Positions 51,922-62,563 of a stretch of 64,000 nucleotides of DNA are shown here, one piece after another; positions within the stretch are counted from its first letter, which is position 1; the number at the start of each line of letters is the position of its first letter. Origin of the DNA: Lacicoccus halitifaciens (GTDB lineage: Bacteria > Bacillota > Bacilli > Staphylococcales > Salinicoccaceae); assembly GCF_040544485.1 (NCBI RefSeq), contig NZ_JBDZDV010000003.1, forward strand, positions 124,001 to 188,000, written 5' to 3'. Below the pieces are notes generated by a model, which worked only from the letters and a program-made list of their open reading frames with translations, had not been told where the DNA came from and searched no databases. Both the position numbers and the translations under genes were made by a program.

Positions 51922-54900
51922 TTATTCTTCCACAAGCACTTCTTCGGCACTTTCTGCCGTCTGATCCATGTCGACTTCAACATCACGGTATCTCGGCATT
52001 CCTGTACCTGCTGGTATCAGTTTGCCGATGATGACGTTCTCTTTGAGGCCGAGCAGGTCATCACGCTTGCCTTTGATTGCAGCATCCGTAAGGACTCTCG
52101 TCGTTTCCTGGAAGCTTGCAGCCGACAGGAAGCTTTCGGTCTCGAGTGATGCTTTTGTTATGCCGAGCAGTACAGGCTTCGCTGTCGCCGGACGTTTCCT
52201 CTTCTTGAAGATCTCTTTGTTTGCATCCGTGAATGCATGGATGTCCACTAAAGCACCAGGCAGCAGTGCCGTATCTCCTGCATCGATGATCCTCACCTTG
52301 CGAAGCATCTGTCTGACCATCACTTCGACGTGCTTATCATCGATTTCAACACCCTGCATACGGTAAACTTTCTGAACTTCTTTAAGAAGGTATTCCTGCG
52401 TGCGGTTAAGGCCGGCCACGGTGAGGAGTTCTTTAGGCTCGATTGAACCTTCAGTCAGCGGCTGACCCGGAATGACCGTGTCACCGATTTCGACTTTCAG
52501 ACGTGCAGCGCCCATCGCGGTATACGTCCTCGTCTCCTGTTCACCTTTGACCTTGATCTCCTGCTGGCGGTCTTTGACGATTTCAATATCGGTTATTTCA
52601 CCGCTGATTTCAGTGATCACTGCCTGACCTTTCGGGTTACGTGCCTCAAACAGCTCCTGGATACGTGGCAGACCCTGGGTGATGTCGCTTCCTGCAACAC
52701 CGCCTGTATGGAATGTACGCATCGTCAGCTGTGTACCCGGCTCACCGATGGACTGGGCTGCGATGGTGCCGACCGCTTCGCCGACTTCGACTTTTTCACC
52801 CGTTGCCAGGTTTTTACCGTAGCAGCGTTCACATACACCGTGACGGGCGTTACATGTGAAGGCGGAACGGATGTACACTTCTTCAATGCCACTGCCTACA
52901 ATCTCTTTAGCAGTTTCAAGAGTGATCAGCTCGTTCGCTTTCACGATGATTTCCTTGGTTTCAGGATGTCTGACCGTTTCTTTTGCGTAACGGCCTTCAA
53001 GACGGTCGAATAACGGTTCGATCAGTTCAGATCCTTCAGTCAGCGCAGATACAAGCAGTCCTTTATCAGTACCGCAGTCTTTCTCACGCACGATTACATC
53101 CTGTGCCACATCTACGAGACGGCGTGTCAGGTAACCTGAGTCGGCAGTCTTAAGTGCCGTATCCGCAAGTCCTTTACGCGCACCGTGTGTCGAAATGAAG
53201 TACTCGAGTACTGTCAGTCCCTCACGGAAACTTGAGGTGATCGGAAGCTCGATGATCTGTCCTGACGGGTTGGCCATCAGTCCACGCATACCTGCAAGCT
53301 GTGTGAAGTTTGATGCGTTACCACGTGCACCCGAGTCACTCATCATGAATATCGGGTTCAGACGGTCCAGTGAGCCCATCAGTTTATCCTGAATGATATC
53401 TTTGGCTCTGGTCCAGAGCTCAATCACTGTGTTGTAGCGTTCTTCTTCCGTAATCAGACCACGTGAGAACTGCTTTTGGACTTTTTCGACTTTCTCATCT
53501 GTCTCATCAATGATCTTCTGCTTATCAGGCAGTACGACGATATCGGATACACCGACGGTGATGCCCGCTTTCGAAGAATATTTGAAGCCCAGATCCTTCA
53601 TCAGGTCCAGCATTACGGAAGTTTCCGTAATATGGAACTTATTGAAGATTTCAGCGATGATCTGACCCAGGAACTTCTTATCAAAAGGATCAGCCAATGG
53701 CCTGTCTTTGTAATATTCCTTCAGTCCGCCTTCACCGAGTTCCCCGACTCTTACAAAATACTTATCCGGTGTCTTTTCTTCAAGGTTCGTTCTTGTCGGT
53801 TCATTTATATAAGGGAAGGATGGCGGCATGATTTCATTGAAGATGATCTTGCCGACCGTCGTCAGCATCACTTCTCCACGGTGATCGTCCGAAACCTTCT
53901 CATGTTCAAATGAGTCGGTATGGACACCAATCCTTGTATGAAGCCCCACGTACCCATTCGTGTAAGCCATGATGACTTCGTTTGCGTCTTTGAAGATATG
54001 TCCTTCGCGTTTATCATTCTCACGCTCAAGCGTCAGATAATAGTTTCCGAGGACCATATCCTGTGACGGTGTCACGACCGGCTTGCCGTCTTTAGGGTTC
54101 AGGATGTTCTGTGCTGCAAGCATGAGCATTCTCGCTTCTGCCTGAGCCTCTTTCGATAATGGTACGTGGACCGCCATCTGGTCACCGTCAAAGTCAGCAT
54201 TATAAGCAGTCGTTACAAGCGGGTGGAGGCGGATCGCCCTGCCCTCTACAAGCACTGCTTCAAATGCCTGGATACCGAGACGGTGAAGTGTCGGTGCACG
54301 GTTTAAAAGTACAGGGTGTTCACTGATGACATCTTCCAGCACATCCCAGACTTCGCTTTCCATACGTTCAATCTTGCCTTTGGCGTTCTTGATGTTGGTC
54401 GCCATCTCTCTTTGAACCAGTTCCTTCATGACGAATGGTTTGAAGAGTTCAAGGGCCATTTCCTTCGGCAGACCACACTGGTACATTTTCAGGTTCGGTC
54501 CGACGACGATGACCGAACGGCCTGAGTAGTCGACACGCTTACCGAGCAGGTTTTGACGGAACCGTCCCTGCTTACCTTTCAACATATGTGACAATGATTT
54601 CAATGGGCGGTTGCCCGGTCCTGTCACCGGACGGCCGCGGCGGCCGTTATCGATCAATGCATCCACTGCTTCCTGCAGCATACGCTTTTCGTTCTGGACG
54701 ATGATTCCCGGCGCACCCAGGTCGAGAAGCCGCTTCAAACGGTTGTTACGGTTGATTACACGGCGGTACAGGTCGTTCAGGTCACTTGTCGCAAAGCGTC
54801 CGCCGTCCAGCTGCACCATAGGACGGATTTCCGGCGGGATGATCGGGAGTACATCCAGAATCATCCACTCCGGCTCATTGCCGGAATTACGGAAAGATTC

Positions 54901-55539
54901 AACCACTTCAAGGCGCTTGATTGCACGCGTCAATCTCTGCCCTGTAGCGGATTCGAGCTCTTTCCTCAGACTTGCCAGCTCTTCTTCCAGGTTGACTTCA
55001 CGAAGCAGATCTTTGATCGCTTCCGCACCCATCTTCGCAGTGAAGGTGTTGCCGTGCTTGTCATAATACTCCCGGTATTCTCTTTCGGATAACAGCTGTT
55101 TTGGCTCAAGCCCTGTGGATCCAGGCTTGATTACCGCATAAGAAGCGAAATAAATGATCTCCTCAAGTGAACGCGGAGACATATCCAAAAGCAGTCCCAT
55201 CCTTGAGGGGATGCCTTTGAAATACCAGATGTGGGAGACAGGGGCTGCAAGTTCTATGTGCCCCATTCTCTCACGGCGTACTTTGGCTCTTGTCACTTCC
55301 ACACCACAACGGTCACAGACCATGCCTTTATAACGTACACGTTTATACTTTCCGCAGCTGCACTCCCAATCCTTTGTAGGACCGAAGATCTTCTCGCAGA
55401 ACAATCCATCACGTTCCGGCTTTAAAGTTCTATAGTTAATTGTTTCGGGTTTCTTGACCTCACCGAATGACCACGAACGGATCTTTTCCGGTGAAGCAAG
55501 GCCGATTTTCATATATTGAAATCTATTGACATCTATCAA
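51922..55539 (-). CDS. rpoC: RNA polymerase beta' subunit
   Basis: 1205 residues. The zinc-binding CSCGKYKR..CDRCG motif is near the N-terminus and the catalytic magnesium site is NADFDGDQMAVH. The TTG start at 55539, eight bases after GGAGG, agrees with the staphylococcal rpoC start (MIDVN). 38 bases follow rpoB. Confidence 0.98.
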   Translation of the reverse strand: MIDVNRFQYMKIGLASPEKIRSWSFGEVKKPETINYRTLKPERDGLFCEKIFGPTKDWECSCGKYKRVRYKGMVCDRCGVEVTRAKVRRERMGHIELAAPVSHIWYFKGIPSRMGLLLDMSPRSLEEIIYFASYAVIKPGSTGLEPKQLLSEREYREYYDKHGNTFTAKMGAEAIKDLLREVNLEEELASLRKELESATGQRLTRAIKRLEVVESFRNSGNEPEWMILDVLPIIPPEIRPMVQLDGGRFATSDLNDLYRRVINRNNRLKRLLDLGAPGIIVQNEKRMLQEAVDALIDNGRRGRPVTGPGNRPLKSLSHMLKGKQGRFRQNLLGKRVDYSGRSVIVVGPNLKMYQCGLPKEMALELFKPFVMKELVQREMATNIKNAKGKIERMESEVWDVLEDVISEHPVLLNRAPTLHRLGIQAFEAVLVEGRAIRLHPLVTTAYNADFDGDQMAVHVPLSKEAQAEARMLMLAAQNILNPKDGKPVVTPSQDMVLGNYYLTLERENDKREGHIFKDANEVIMAYTNGYVGLHTRIGVHTDSFEHEKVSDDHRGEVMLTTVGKIIFNEIMPPSFPYINEPTRTNLEEKTPDKYFVRVGELGEGGLKEYYKDRPLADPFDKKFLGQIIAEIFNKFHITETSVMLDLMKDLGFKYSSKAGITVGVSDIVVLPDKQKIIDETDEKVEKVQKQFSRGLITEEERYNTVIELWTRAKDIIQDKLMGSLDRLNPIFMMSDSGARGNASNFTQLAGMRGLMANPSGQIIELPITSSFREGLTVLEYFISTHGARKGLADTALKTADSGYLTRRLVDVAQDVIVREKDCGTDKGLLVSALTEGSELIEPLFDRLEGRYAKETVRHPETKEIIVKANELITLETAKEIVGSGIEEVYIRSAFTCNARHGVCERCYGKNLATGEKVEVGEAVGTIAAQSIGEPGTQLTMRTFHTGGVAGSDITQGLPRIQELFEARNPKGQAVITEISGEITDIEIVKDRQQEIKVKGEQETRTYTAMGAARLKVEIGDTVIPGQPLTEGSIEPKELLTVAGLNRTQEYLLKEVQKVYRMQGVEIDDKHVEVMVRQMLRKVRIIDAGDTALLPGALVDIHAFTDANKEIFKKRKRPATAKPVLLGITKASLETESFLSAASFQETTRVLTDAAIKGKRDDLLGLKENVIIGKLIPAGTGMPRYRDVEVDMDQTAESAEEVLVEE

Positions 55540-55577
55540 TGAGCTTTCCTCCCTAATGTTTAATCAAGCTCAGTACA

Positions 55578-58500
55578 TCACTCAGTGACATTTTCAGTCT
55601 CAACCTGCTTCTTGTCGCTGACATTCAGCTGATTGGAAGCATCTTCTTCATCCGTGTCATGCATATCGACTTCTTCATCCTGATTATCCATGATGTTGAC
55701 GTTCAGACCCAGACTCTGGAGCTCTTTCATCAATACTCTGAATGACTCGGGAACACCTGGTTTCGGTACGTTTTCACCTTTGACGATCGCTTCGTAAGTC
55801 TTGACGCGGCCGACGGTGTCATCTGATTTGACGGTCAGGATCTCCTGCAATGTGTATGCGGCACCATATGCTTCAAGTGCCCAGACTTCCATCTCACCAA
55901 AACGCTGTCCACCGAACTGGGCTTTACCTCCGAGTGGCTGCTGTGTCACGAGTGAATATGGTCCTGTGCTTCTCGCGTGAAGCTTATCATCGACCATGTG
56001 TGCAAGTTTCAGCATGTACATGACACCAACAGAAATCCTGTTTTCGAATGGTTCACCTGTACGTCCGTCGTAAAGGACGGTTTTTCCGTCACGTGCGAGA
56101 CCGGCTTCTTCCATCGTATTCCAGACATCGTCTTCATTCGCACCATCGAATACCGGTGAAGCCATCTTGAGACCCATGGCACGGGATGCCATGCCAAGGT
56201 GCATTTCAAGCACCTGTCCGATATTCATACGTGATGGTACACCAAGCGGATTGAGCATCAGGTCGATCGGTGTGCCATCCGGCAGGTAAGGCATGTCCTC
56301 TTCCGGCAGTATGCGGGAGATGACACCTTTGTTGCCGTGACGGCCGCACATCTTGTCCCCGACACTGATTTTCCTCTTCTGGACGATGTAGACTCTCACA
56401 AGCTGATTGACACCAGGCGACAATTCATCGCCGTCTTCGCGGTTGAACACTTTGACATCCAGCACGATGCCGCCGGCACCGTGAGGTACACGGAGTGAAG
56501 TGTCACGCACTTCACGTGCTTTTTCACCGAATATTGCATGGAGCAGACGCTCTTCTGCAGTCAGTTCCGTCACACCTTTAGGCGTCACTTTACCGACAAG
56601 GATATCACCGTCGGTCACTTCGGCACCGATGTAGACGATACCGCGGTCATCCAGCTTCTTCAGGGCGTTATCTGATACGTTCGGTATATCACGCGTGATC
56701 TCTTCCGGTCCAAGTTTTGTGTCACGGGCTTCGGATTCATACTCTTCAATATGGATCGAAGTGTAGACATCATCTTTGACCAGTCTCTCACTCATGATTA
56801 CAGCATCCTCATAGTTGTAGCCGTCCCATGTCATGAAGCCGACCACCAGGTTGCGGCCGAGTGCCATTTCACCGTTGTCCATGGACGGGCCGTCGGCGAG
56901 TATTTCACCTTTGGAGACGACATCACCCACTGAGACGATCGGTTTGTGGTTATAACATGTACCGGAGTTGGAGCGGATGAACTTGGACAGTTTATAAACG
57001 TCCTTTTCAGTCTCGACTTCTTTTCCGTTCTGCTCTTCAATACGGTATACGTGAACTTCCTTCGCTTCCACATGCGACACCCTGCCTTTATATTTGGCAA
57101 CCACTGCTGCACCTGAATCGCGCGCAGATACGTGCTCCATGCCCGTACCGATATGCGGTGATTCCGGAATCAGAAGAGGTACTGCCTGACGCTGCATGTT
57201 CGCACCCATCAGGGCACGGTTGGAGTCGTCATTCTCAAGGAACGGGATACAGGCCGTAGCTGCAGAAACGACCTGCTTTGGCGATACGTCCATATAGTCG
57301 ATGCGGTCCCTGTGCATCTGGGTGTTGTTGCCCCGGAAGCGACAGAAGACTTCTTCGTTTTCGAAGCTGCCATCCTCGTTGAGCGGGGAGTTAGCCTGTG
57401 CAACGACATAGCTGTCTTCTTCATCAGCCGTCAGATAATCGATCTGGCTCGTCACACGGCCTGTATCATGATCGACTTTCCTGTAAGGCGTTTCGATGAA
57501 GCCGAACTCATTTACACGCGCATAGCTTGATAATGAGTTGATCAGACCAATGTTCGGGCCTTCCGGCGTTTCAATCGGACACATGCGTCCGTAGTGTGAA
57601 TAGTGGACGTCACGCACTTCCATGCCTGCACGTTCACGGGTAAGACCGCCGGGCCCGAGGGCAGACAGACGCCTCTTGTGGGTCAATTCCGCAAGCGGGT
57701 TGGTCTGGTCCATGAACTGTGAGAGCTGTGAGCTGCCAAAGAACTCTTTGATGGACGCAATCACAGGACGGATGTTGATGAGCTGCTGCGGGGTGATCGA
57801 TTCGGTGTCCTGGATGGACATACGCTCACGGATCACACGCTCCATACGGGATACCCCGATCCTGAACTGGTTTTGGAGCAGTTCGCCCACGGAACGCAGA
57901 CGACGGTTTCCAAGGTGGTCTATATCATCTGTGTATCCGACACCATGCAGCAGGTTGAAGAAATAACTGATTGAAGAAATGATATCTGATGGAGTGATGG
58001 ATTTCACTTCTACATCCGGGAAGGCATTGCCGATGACTGTCGTCGTGCCTTCTTCAAAGTTCGGTGCTTCAACATTGATCGACTGGACCTCGATCGGCTC
58101 ATCCAGGATACCCTGTTCAAGCTCATAAGTTTCCAGGTTTGCTGTCGTTTCAAGCGCTTCGGTGATGGAATCCAGTGTTCTGCGGTCGATCGTCGCACCT
58201 TTTTCAGCGATGATTTCACCCGTCTCTTTGTCAACGATCGGTTCAGCCAGCACCTGGTTGAACAGACGGTTTTTCAGGTGAAGCTTCTTATTCATCTTAT
58301 AGCGGCCGACGCTTGCCAGGTCATAGCGCTTCGGATCGAAAAACCTTGAGTACAGCAGGTTCTTCGCATTTTCCACCGTCGGTGGTTCACCCGGACGCAG
58401 GCGTTCGTAGATTTCAAGCAGTGCCTGATCCACGGTTTCTGTAGTATCTTTGTCTAATGTGTTGCGTATATATTCATTATCTCCCAGAAGGTTGATGATC

Positions 58501-59114
58501 TCCTGGTCTGTTGAGAATCCTAGGGCTCTGACCAAAACCGTGATCGGCAGTTTGCGGGTACGGTCGATCCTGACGTACACCACATCCTTAGCATCGGTTT
58601 CATACTCAAGCCATGCACCGCGGTTCGGTATTACCGTCGCACCATAACTCAGTCTGCCATTCTTGTCGTATTTTTCAGAGTAGTAGACGGAAGGGCTACG
58701 TACGAGCTGGGATACGATGACACGTTCAGCTCCATTAATGATGAAAGTTCCAGTGTCCGTCATCAATGGGAAGTCACCCATGAATACTTCCTGTTCCTTC
58801 ACTTCACCCGTTTCTTTTATCACCAGGCGAACTTTCACTCGTAATGGTGCAGAATAAGTAGCATCGTGGTTCTTTGCCTCATCTTCATCGTACTTGGGTT
58901 CACCAAGTTTGTAATCCACAAATTCCAATGACATATTTCCAGTGAAATCCTCCACCGGTGAAATGTCCTTGAACATTTCTATCAGACCCGTCTTTAAAAA
59001 CCATTCATAAGACTTCGTCTGAATCTCAATCAAGTTAGGCAGATCCAATTTCTCCTCGATACGTGCATAGCTTCTGCGTTTGGCATGTCTTCCATATTGA
59101 ATCACTTGACTCAT
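55578..59114 (-). CDS. rpoB: RNA polymerase beta subunit
   Basis: 1178 residues. The rifampicin pocket SSQLSQFMDQTNPLAELTH and HKRRLSALGPGG has the sensitive residues at the classic positions (Asp, His, Ser); one position is Thr where Staphylococcus aureus has Ala. ATG 59114 follows AGGGGTG by nine bases. The C-terminus has an acidic tail rich in Asp/Glu. The 190-base leader starts at the promoter at 59306-59334. Confidence 0.98.
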   Translation of the reverse strand: MSQVIQYGRHAKRRSYARIEEKLDLPNLIEIQTKSYEWFLKTGLIEMFKDISPVEDFTGNMSLEFVDYKLGEPKYDEDEAKNHDATYSAPLRVKVRLVIKETGEVKEQEVFMGDFPLMTDTGTFIINGAERVIVSQLVRSPSVYYSEKYDKNGRLSYGATVIPNRGAWLEYETDAKDVVYVRIDRTRKLPITVLVRALGFSTDQEIINLLGDNEYIRNTLDKDTTETVDQALLEIYERLRPGEPPTVENAKNLLYSRFFDPKRYDLASVGRYKMNKKLHLKNRLFNQVLAEPIVDKETGEIIAEKGATIDRRTLDSITEALETTANLETYELEQGILDEPIEVQSINVEAPNFEEGTTTVIGNAFPDVEVKSITPSDIISSISYFFNLLHGVGYTDDIDHLGNRRLRSVGELLQNQFRIGVSRMERVIRERMSIQDTESITPQQLINIRPVIASIKEFFGSSQLSQFMDQTNPLAELTHKRRLSALGPGGLTRERAGMEVRDVHYSHYGRMCPIETPEGPNIGLINSLSSYARVNEFGFIETPYRKVDHDTGRVTSQIDYLTADEEDSYVVAQANSPLNEDGSFENEEVFCRFRGNNTQMHRDRIDYMDVSPKQVVSAATACIPFLENDDSNRALMGANMQRQAVPLLIPESPHIGTGMEHVSARDSGAAVVAKYKGRVSHVEAKEVHVYRIEEQNGKEVETEKDVYKLSKFIRSNSGTCYNHKPIVSVGDVVSKGEILADGPSMDNGEMALGRNLVVGFMTWDGYNYEDAVIMSERLVKDDVYTSIHIEEYESEARDTKLGPEEITRDIPNVSDNALKKLDDRGIVYIGAEVTDGDILVGKVTPKGVTELTAEERLLHAIFGEKAREVRDTSLRVPHGAGGIVLDVKVFNREDGDELSPGVNQLVRVYIVQKRKISVGDKMCGRHGNKGVISRILPEEDMPYLPDGTPIDLMLNPLGVPSRMNIGQVLEMHLGMASRAMGLKMASPVFDGANEDDVWNTMEEAGLARDGKTVLYDGRTGEPFENRISVGVMYMLKLAHMVDDKLHARSTGPYSLVTQQPLGGKAQFGGQRFGEMEVWALEAYGAAYTLQEILTVKSDDTVGRVKTYEAIVKGENVPKPGVPESFRVLMKELQSLGLNVNIMDNQDEEVDMHDTDEEDASNQLNVSDKKQVETENVTE

Positions 59115-59305
59115 CGACAGATTCACCCCTAATAAAATTTACGTAAAACATACACATTAGCATACTATTATGTTTAAAGACAAAAAGAAAACGGAATCGA
59201 AATCAACCCCATTTTCTATTTATATTAAACAGTATTTAATACGCTCCATTTCAATAAGCAGACAAAAAGTGCATACTTATTGGTATTATATTTTTACATT
59301 CTATA

Positions 59306-59334
59306 ACTATATCACAACAGTTTTGTCAAGTCAA
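59306..59334 (-). promoter_or_regulatory. rpoBC promoter
   Basis: On the minus strand TTGACT (59329-59334) and TATAGT (59306-59311) are 17 bases apart. An overlapping TTGACA with an 18-base spacer to TATAGA is an alternative. The 59115-59305 leader is AT-rich with no gene. Confidence 0.65.
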
Positions 59335-59385
59335 ATTCGTTATTGATTTTCTTTTCGTTTTGTGGTTCCGGCCGTGCAGCCGCCG

Positions 59386-59976
59386 TCATTTGATGCCCTT
59401 CAATACATAGTAGCCTTTGTCTTTCATGACGGTGCTGACGTTGCCGAACTTTTGTTCAATTGCACTTTTATAAGACTTCATGCCCTGCTTTTTCTGGACG
59501 ACCATGTAAAACGCACCGCCCTCCTCCAACCGCTCATGACCGTCATCTATGATCGACATCACCGTGTCCTTCCCCGCCCTGAACGGAGGGTTCGTGACAT
59601 ACAGCCCCGCCGGGACATCCGAGCGGTCGTATTCTTCCCGGCTCAAAATCCTTGCGTCGATATGGTTCCTCTCAACATTGTCATGGAGCAGTGCGATCGC
59701 ATCTTCATTGACTTCGACCATCACCGGTTCGAGCTTCAACACTCTGCCGAGGACGATACCGACCGGACCGTAGCCCGCACCCATATCAATCATTGAAGAG
59801 GGATTCCCGTGGCGGTCCGCAACGACGCCTTCAAGAAGCGTCTTTGTGCCGTAATCAACACGCTCCTTCGAAAATACGCCGCGGTCGGTCTTGAACCTGT
59901 ACACCTCACCGTTGAAGTCGAAAGAGATTTCGCTGTAATCATGTGCACTCTGATCGGTTGTAAAGTAATGTGACAT
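59386..59976 (-). CDS. ybxB: class I methyltransferase (YbxB, RsmC-like)
   Basis: 196 residues. SAM motif DMGAGYGPVG and the N-methyltransferase motif NPPF mark the RsmC/RlmG family that methylates the exocyclic amine of guanine in rRNA. The location between rplL and rpoB is the standard one for ybxB in Bacillales. Target rRNA base not determined from sequence. Confidence 0.9.
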   Translation of the reverse strand: MSHYFTTDQSAHDYSEISFDFNGEVYRFKTDRGVFSKERVDYGTKTLLEGVVADRHGNPSSMIDMGAGYGPVGIVLGRVLKLEPVMVEVNEDAIALLHDNVERNHIDARILSREEYDRSDVPAGLYVTNPPFRAGKDTVMSIIDDGHERLEEGGAFYMVVQKKQGMKSYKSAIEQKFGNVSTVMKDKGYYVLKGIK

Positions 59977-60013
59977 GGCCTCACCCCGGTAACATGATAT
60001 GTAATAAAAAAAC

Positions 60014-60049
60014 GAGGCTCATCTAAACATTATGTTTATCATGAGCCTC
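60014..60049 (-). terminator. terminator after rplL
   Basis: GAGGCTCAT pairs with ATGAGCCTC, with a second inner stem AAACAT/ATGTTT; a T7 run follows on the minus strand. Confidence 0.8.
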
Positions 60050-60076
60050 ATTCAAAAAACTTTCTTCACACAAAAA

Positions 60077-60445
60077 TTATTTAAGTTCTACGCCTGCGCC
60101 GACTTCTTCAAGCTTGCCTTTAAGCTCTTCAGCATCTTCTTTGGAAAGTGCTTCTTTAACCACTTTAGGCGCTTCATCGACTAGTGCTTTAGCATCTTTA
60201 AGGCCAAGGCCTGTTGCTTCACGCACAACTTTGATGACTTTGATCTTGGATGAACCGGCATCCGTAAGTTCAACGTCGAATTCAGTCTGCTCTTCAGCAG
60301 CTGCTTCTCCGCCGCCTGCACCTGCTGCTGCTACTGGAGCCGCTGCAGTTACACCGAATTCTTCTTCAATTGCTTTTACCAGGTCGTTTAGTTCCAAAAC
60401 TGACATTTCTTTAATAGACTCAATGATTTGTTCATGATTAGCCAT
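60077..60445 (-). CDS. rplL: 50S ribosomal protein L7/L12
   Basis: 122 residues: N-terminal dimerisation helix pair, an alanine-rich hinge (about 37-50) and the C-terminal factor-binding domain with GLGLKDAKALVDEAP. Stalk protein that recruits translation GTPases. 37 bases after rplJ. Confidence 0.98.
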   Translation of the reverse strand: MANHEQIIESIKEMSVLELNDLVKAIEEEFGVTAAAPVAAAGAGGGEAAAEEQTEFDVELTDAGSSKIKVIKVVREATGLGLKDAKALVDEAPKVVKEALSKEDAEELKGKLEEVGAGVELK

Positions 60446-60482
60446 TATAATTTCCTCCGATTTTTATATTATTTTCACGCGA

Positions 60483-60983
60483 TTATGCTTCTTCGTTTTC
60501 CTTTTCTTCACCGATCGCTTTAACTGCATAAGCGAAGTTGCGTACCGGAGCCTGAAGTACGGAAAGCAGCATTGATACAAGTCCGTCTTTTGAAGGGAGG
60601 GATGCGATTGCGTTCACATCTTCCGCCGGAGCGAAAGTTCCTTCGATGACACCTGCTTTGATCTCAAGCGCTTCGTGTTCCTTTGCAAAGTTATAAAGGA
60701 CTTTGGCAGGAGCGATTACATCTTCATTGGAAAATGCAACAGCGTTTGGTCCAGTCAGGAATTCATTCAGCTCTGTAAGTTCAGCTTTTTCAGCTGCACG
60801 GCGCGTCATCGTATTTTTGTATACTTTGAATTCGACGCCTGCTTCTCTGAGGTTCTTACGTAATTCGGTCATTTCAGCAACTGTCAGTCCACGGTAGTCG
60901 ACGACCACTGTAGAAACAGATTCCTTCAGCTGTGTTGCGATCTGATCAACAAGCTGCTGTTTAGATTCCATCACTTTTGACAT
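60483..60983 (-). CDS. rplJ: 50S ribosomal protein L10
   Basis: 166 residues, stalk base binding L12 dimers through its C-terminal helix. ATG 60983 follows GGAGGTG. Upstream in-frame codons belong to the L10 leader RNA. The L10-L12 complex is known to repress its own mRNA by binding the leader. Confidence 0.97.
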   Translation of the reverse strand: MSKVMESKQQLVDQIATQLKESVSTVVVDYRGLTVAEMTELRKNLREAGVEFKVYKNTMTRRAAEKAELTELNEFLTGPNAVAFSNEDVIAPAKVLYNFAKEHEALEIKAGVIEGTFAPAEDVNAIASLPSKDGLVSMLLSVLQAPVRNFAYAVKAIGEEKENEEA

Positions 60984-61022
60984 TTTTACACCTCCATAAT
61001 TTTTGTGTGTATAGGCTGGTGC

Positions 61023-61165
61023 AATAAAAAAAGCACCTTTTACCCACGGCAAAAAGTGCTTGAATATATGTTGGTCAATTCAAGTCTTTTTCATTTGCCT
61101 CGGCAGGATGTCGTTTTAAGTGACGGTGATCCGCCACTCCTGCTGTCTCAGGTAATATTTTAATA
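61023..61165 (-). ncRNA. L10 leader (rplJL autoregulatory RNA)
   Basis: The rplA-rplJ gap carries the conserved L10-binding features on the minus strand, including GACAGCAGGAG and ATCCTGCCGAGGC. It ends in a terminator hairpin (AAGCACTTTT with AAAAGGTGCTT then T7, 61023-61061) just before rplJ. This layout fits the Firmicutes L10 leader that attenuates rplJL when L10-L12 is in excess. Confidence 0.8.
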
Positions 61166-61214
61166 CAAGTGCAACTGTACAACATGCAGCTGCACTTGTC
61201 AATATTATTTTAAA

Positions 61215-61913
61215 TTAGACGATTCTCGCTTCATTATTATCCACTCTGATGCCAGGGCCCATCGTGGATGAAACTGCCACAGTCTTGAAGTAAGTGCCTT
61301 TGGCAGATGCAGGTTTTGCTTTTGCAAGGGCATCATGGAGTGTGTTGAAGTTCTCAACCAGCTTATCTGTATCGAAAGATACTTTACCGATTGCGGCATG
61401 GACGATACCGGATTTCTCGGCACGGTATTCCACTTTACCTGCTTTGATTTCTTCAACAGCTTTTTTGACATCCATTGTGACTGTGCCTGTCTTAGGGTTC
61501 GGCATTAAGCCTTTAGGTCCGAGTACACGGCCCAGTTTACCGACTTCACCCATCATGTCAGGTGTAGCGACGATTACATCAAAGTCAAACCAGCCGCCGT
61601 TGATCTTTTCAACGAACTCCTGGTCTCCTGCGTAATCTGCGCCTGCTTCTTGAGCTTCTTTGAGCTTTTCACCTTTTGCGAATACTAATACACGCTGTGA
61701 CTTTCCAGTACCGTGCGGCAATACGATTGCACCGCGGATCTGCTGGTCGTTTTTACGTGTATCAATACCCAGGCGGAAAGCGACTTCAACAGAAGCATCA
61801 AAATTTACAGTACTTGTTTCCTGAGCCAGTTTGACTGCTTCTTCGATTGAATACGAAGAATCGGCATCGAATTTTTCAAGTGCTGCCTGATACTTTTTAC
61901 TTCTTTTAGCCAT
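61215..61913 (-). CDS. rplA: 50S ribosomal protein L1
   Basis: 232 residues, full length; signature segment GKVEYRAEKSGIVHAAIGKVSF in the C-terminal half. Forms the mobile L1 stalk at the E site. AAGGAGG lies before the ATG. Follows rplK. Confidence 0.98.
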   Translation of the reverse strand: MAKRSKKYQAALEKFDADSSYSIEEAVKLAQETSTVNFDASVEVAFRLGIDTRKNDQQIRGAIVLPHGTGKSQRVLVFAKGEKLKEAQEAGADYAGDQEFVEKINGGWFDFDVIVATPDMMGEVGKLGRVLGPKGLMPNPKTGTVTMDVKKAVEEIKAGKVEYRAEKSGIVHAAIGKVSFDTDKLVENFNTLHDALAKAKPASAKGTYFKTVAVSSTMGPGIRVDNNEARIV

Positions 61914-61991
61914 TTATAATTCCTCCTTGTGGTTTTAGCGGGTAATCCTCCCACGTTTGTATTAATACATTTCTATACAGTCTCGTTTAAT

Positions 61992-62417
61992 TTACTTTTG
62001 AACTTCGAAGCCCATGCTTCTGGCTGTACCTTCGACCATGCGGATTGCCGCTTCTACGTCAGCCGCATTCAGGTCCTCCATTTTCGTTTCAGCGATTTCA
62101 CGCACTTGCGCTTCTGATACTTTCGCCACTTTGTTCTTGTTCGGTTCACCAGAACCTTTGTCCACGCTTGCAGCTTGTTTCAAAAGCACTGCAGCCGGCG
62201 GAGTTTTTGTGATGAAAGTGAATGAGCGGTCCTCAAATACAGAGATTTCAACCGGAATGATGAGTCCAGCCTGCTCCTGTGTACGTGCGTTGAATTCTTT
62301 ACAGAACCCCATGATGTTGATACCTGCCTGACCCAGTGCCGGACCTACCGGTGGAGCCGGGTTCGCCTTACCTGCAGGAATCTGCAATTTCACAACGTTG
62401 ATAACTTTTTTAGCCAC
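61992..62417 (-). CDS. rplK: 50S ribosomal protein L11
   Basis: 141 residues; PPVGPALGQAGINIMGFCKEFN carries the thiostrepton-region prolines. GTG 62417 (GTG GCT AAA AAA) follows GAGGTG; no ATG is available. Binds the GTPase-associated region of 23S rRNA. Confidence 0.96.
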   Translation of the reverse strand: MAKKVINVVKLQIPAGKANPAPPVGPALGQAGINIMGFCKEFNARTQEQAGLIIPVEISVFEDRSFTFITKTPPAAVLLKQAASVDKGSGEPNKNKVAKVSEAQVREIAETKMEDLNAADVEAAIRMVEGTARSMGFEVQK

Positions 62418-62500
62418 GATGTGCACCTCCTCGTTTATCGTGATGTGGTCATAGGATATTATAAATTTTATCCTCCCACCCGCATCTTTTAAAAATAAAG

Positions 62501-62522
62501 ATGGCCGGAAAATTCCGACCAT
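62501..62522 (-). terminator. terminator between nusG and rplK
   Basis: ATGGTCGGAA pairs with TTCCGGCCAT, followed by CTTTATTTTT on the minus strand, so secE-nusG and rplKA may be separate transcripts. Confidence 0.7.
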
Positions 62523-62563
62523 GATATTTTACCATTATTCTGTTCATATTACAAGACGCGTTA

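Noticed and set aside
60984..61052. An N-terminal extension of L10.
   Set aside because: It coincides with the L10 leader terminator; ATG 60983 has the ribosome site.
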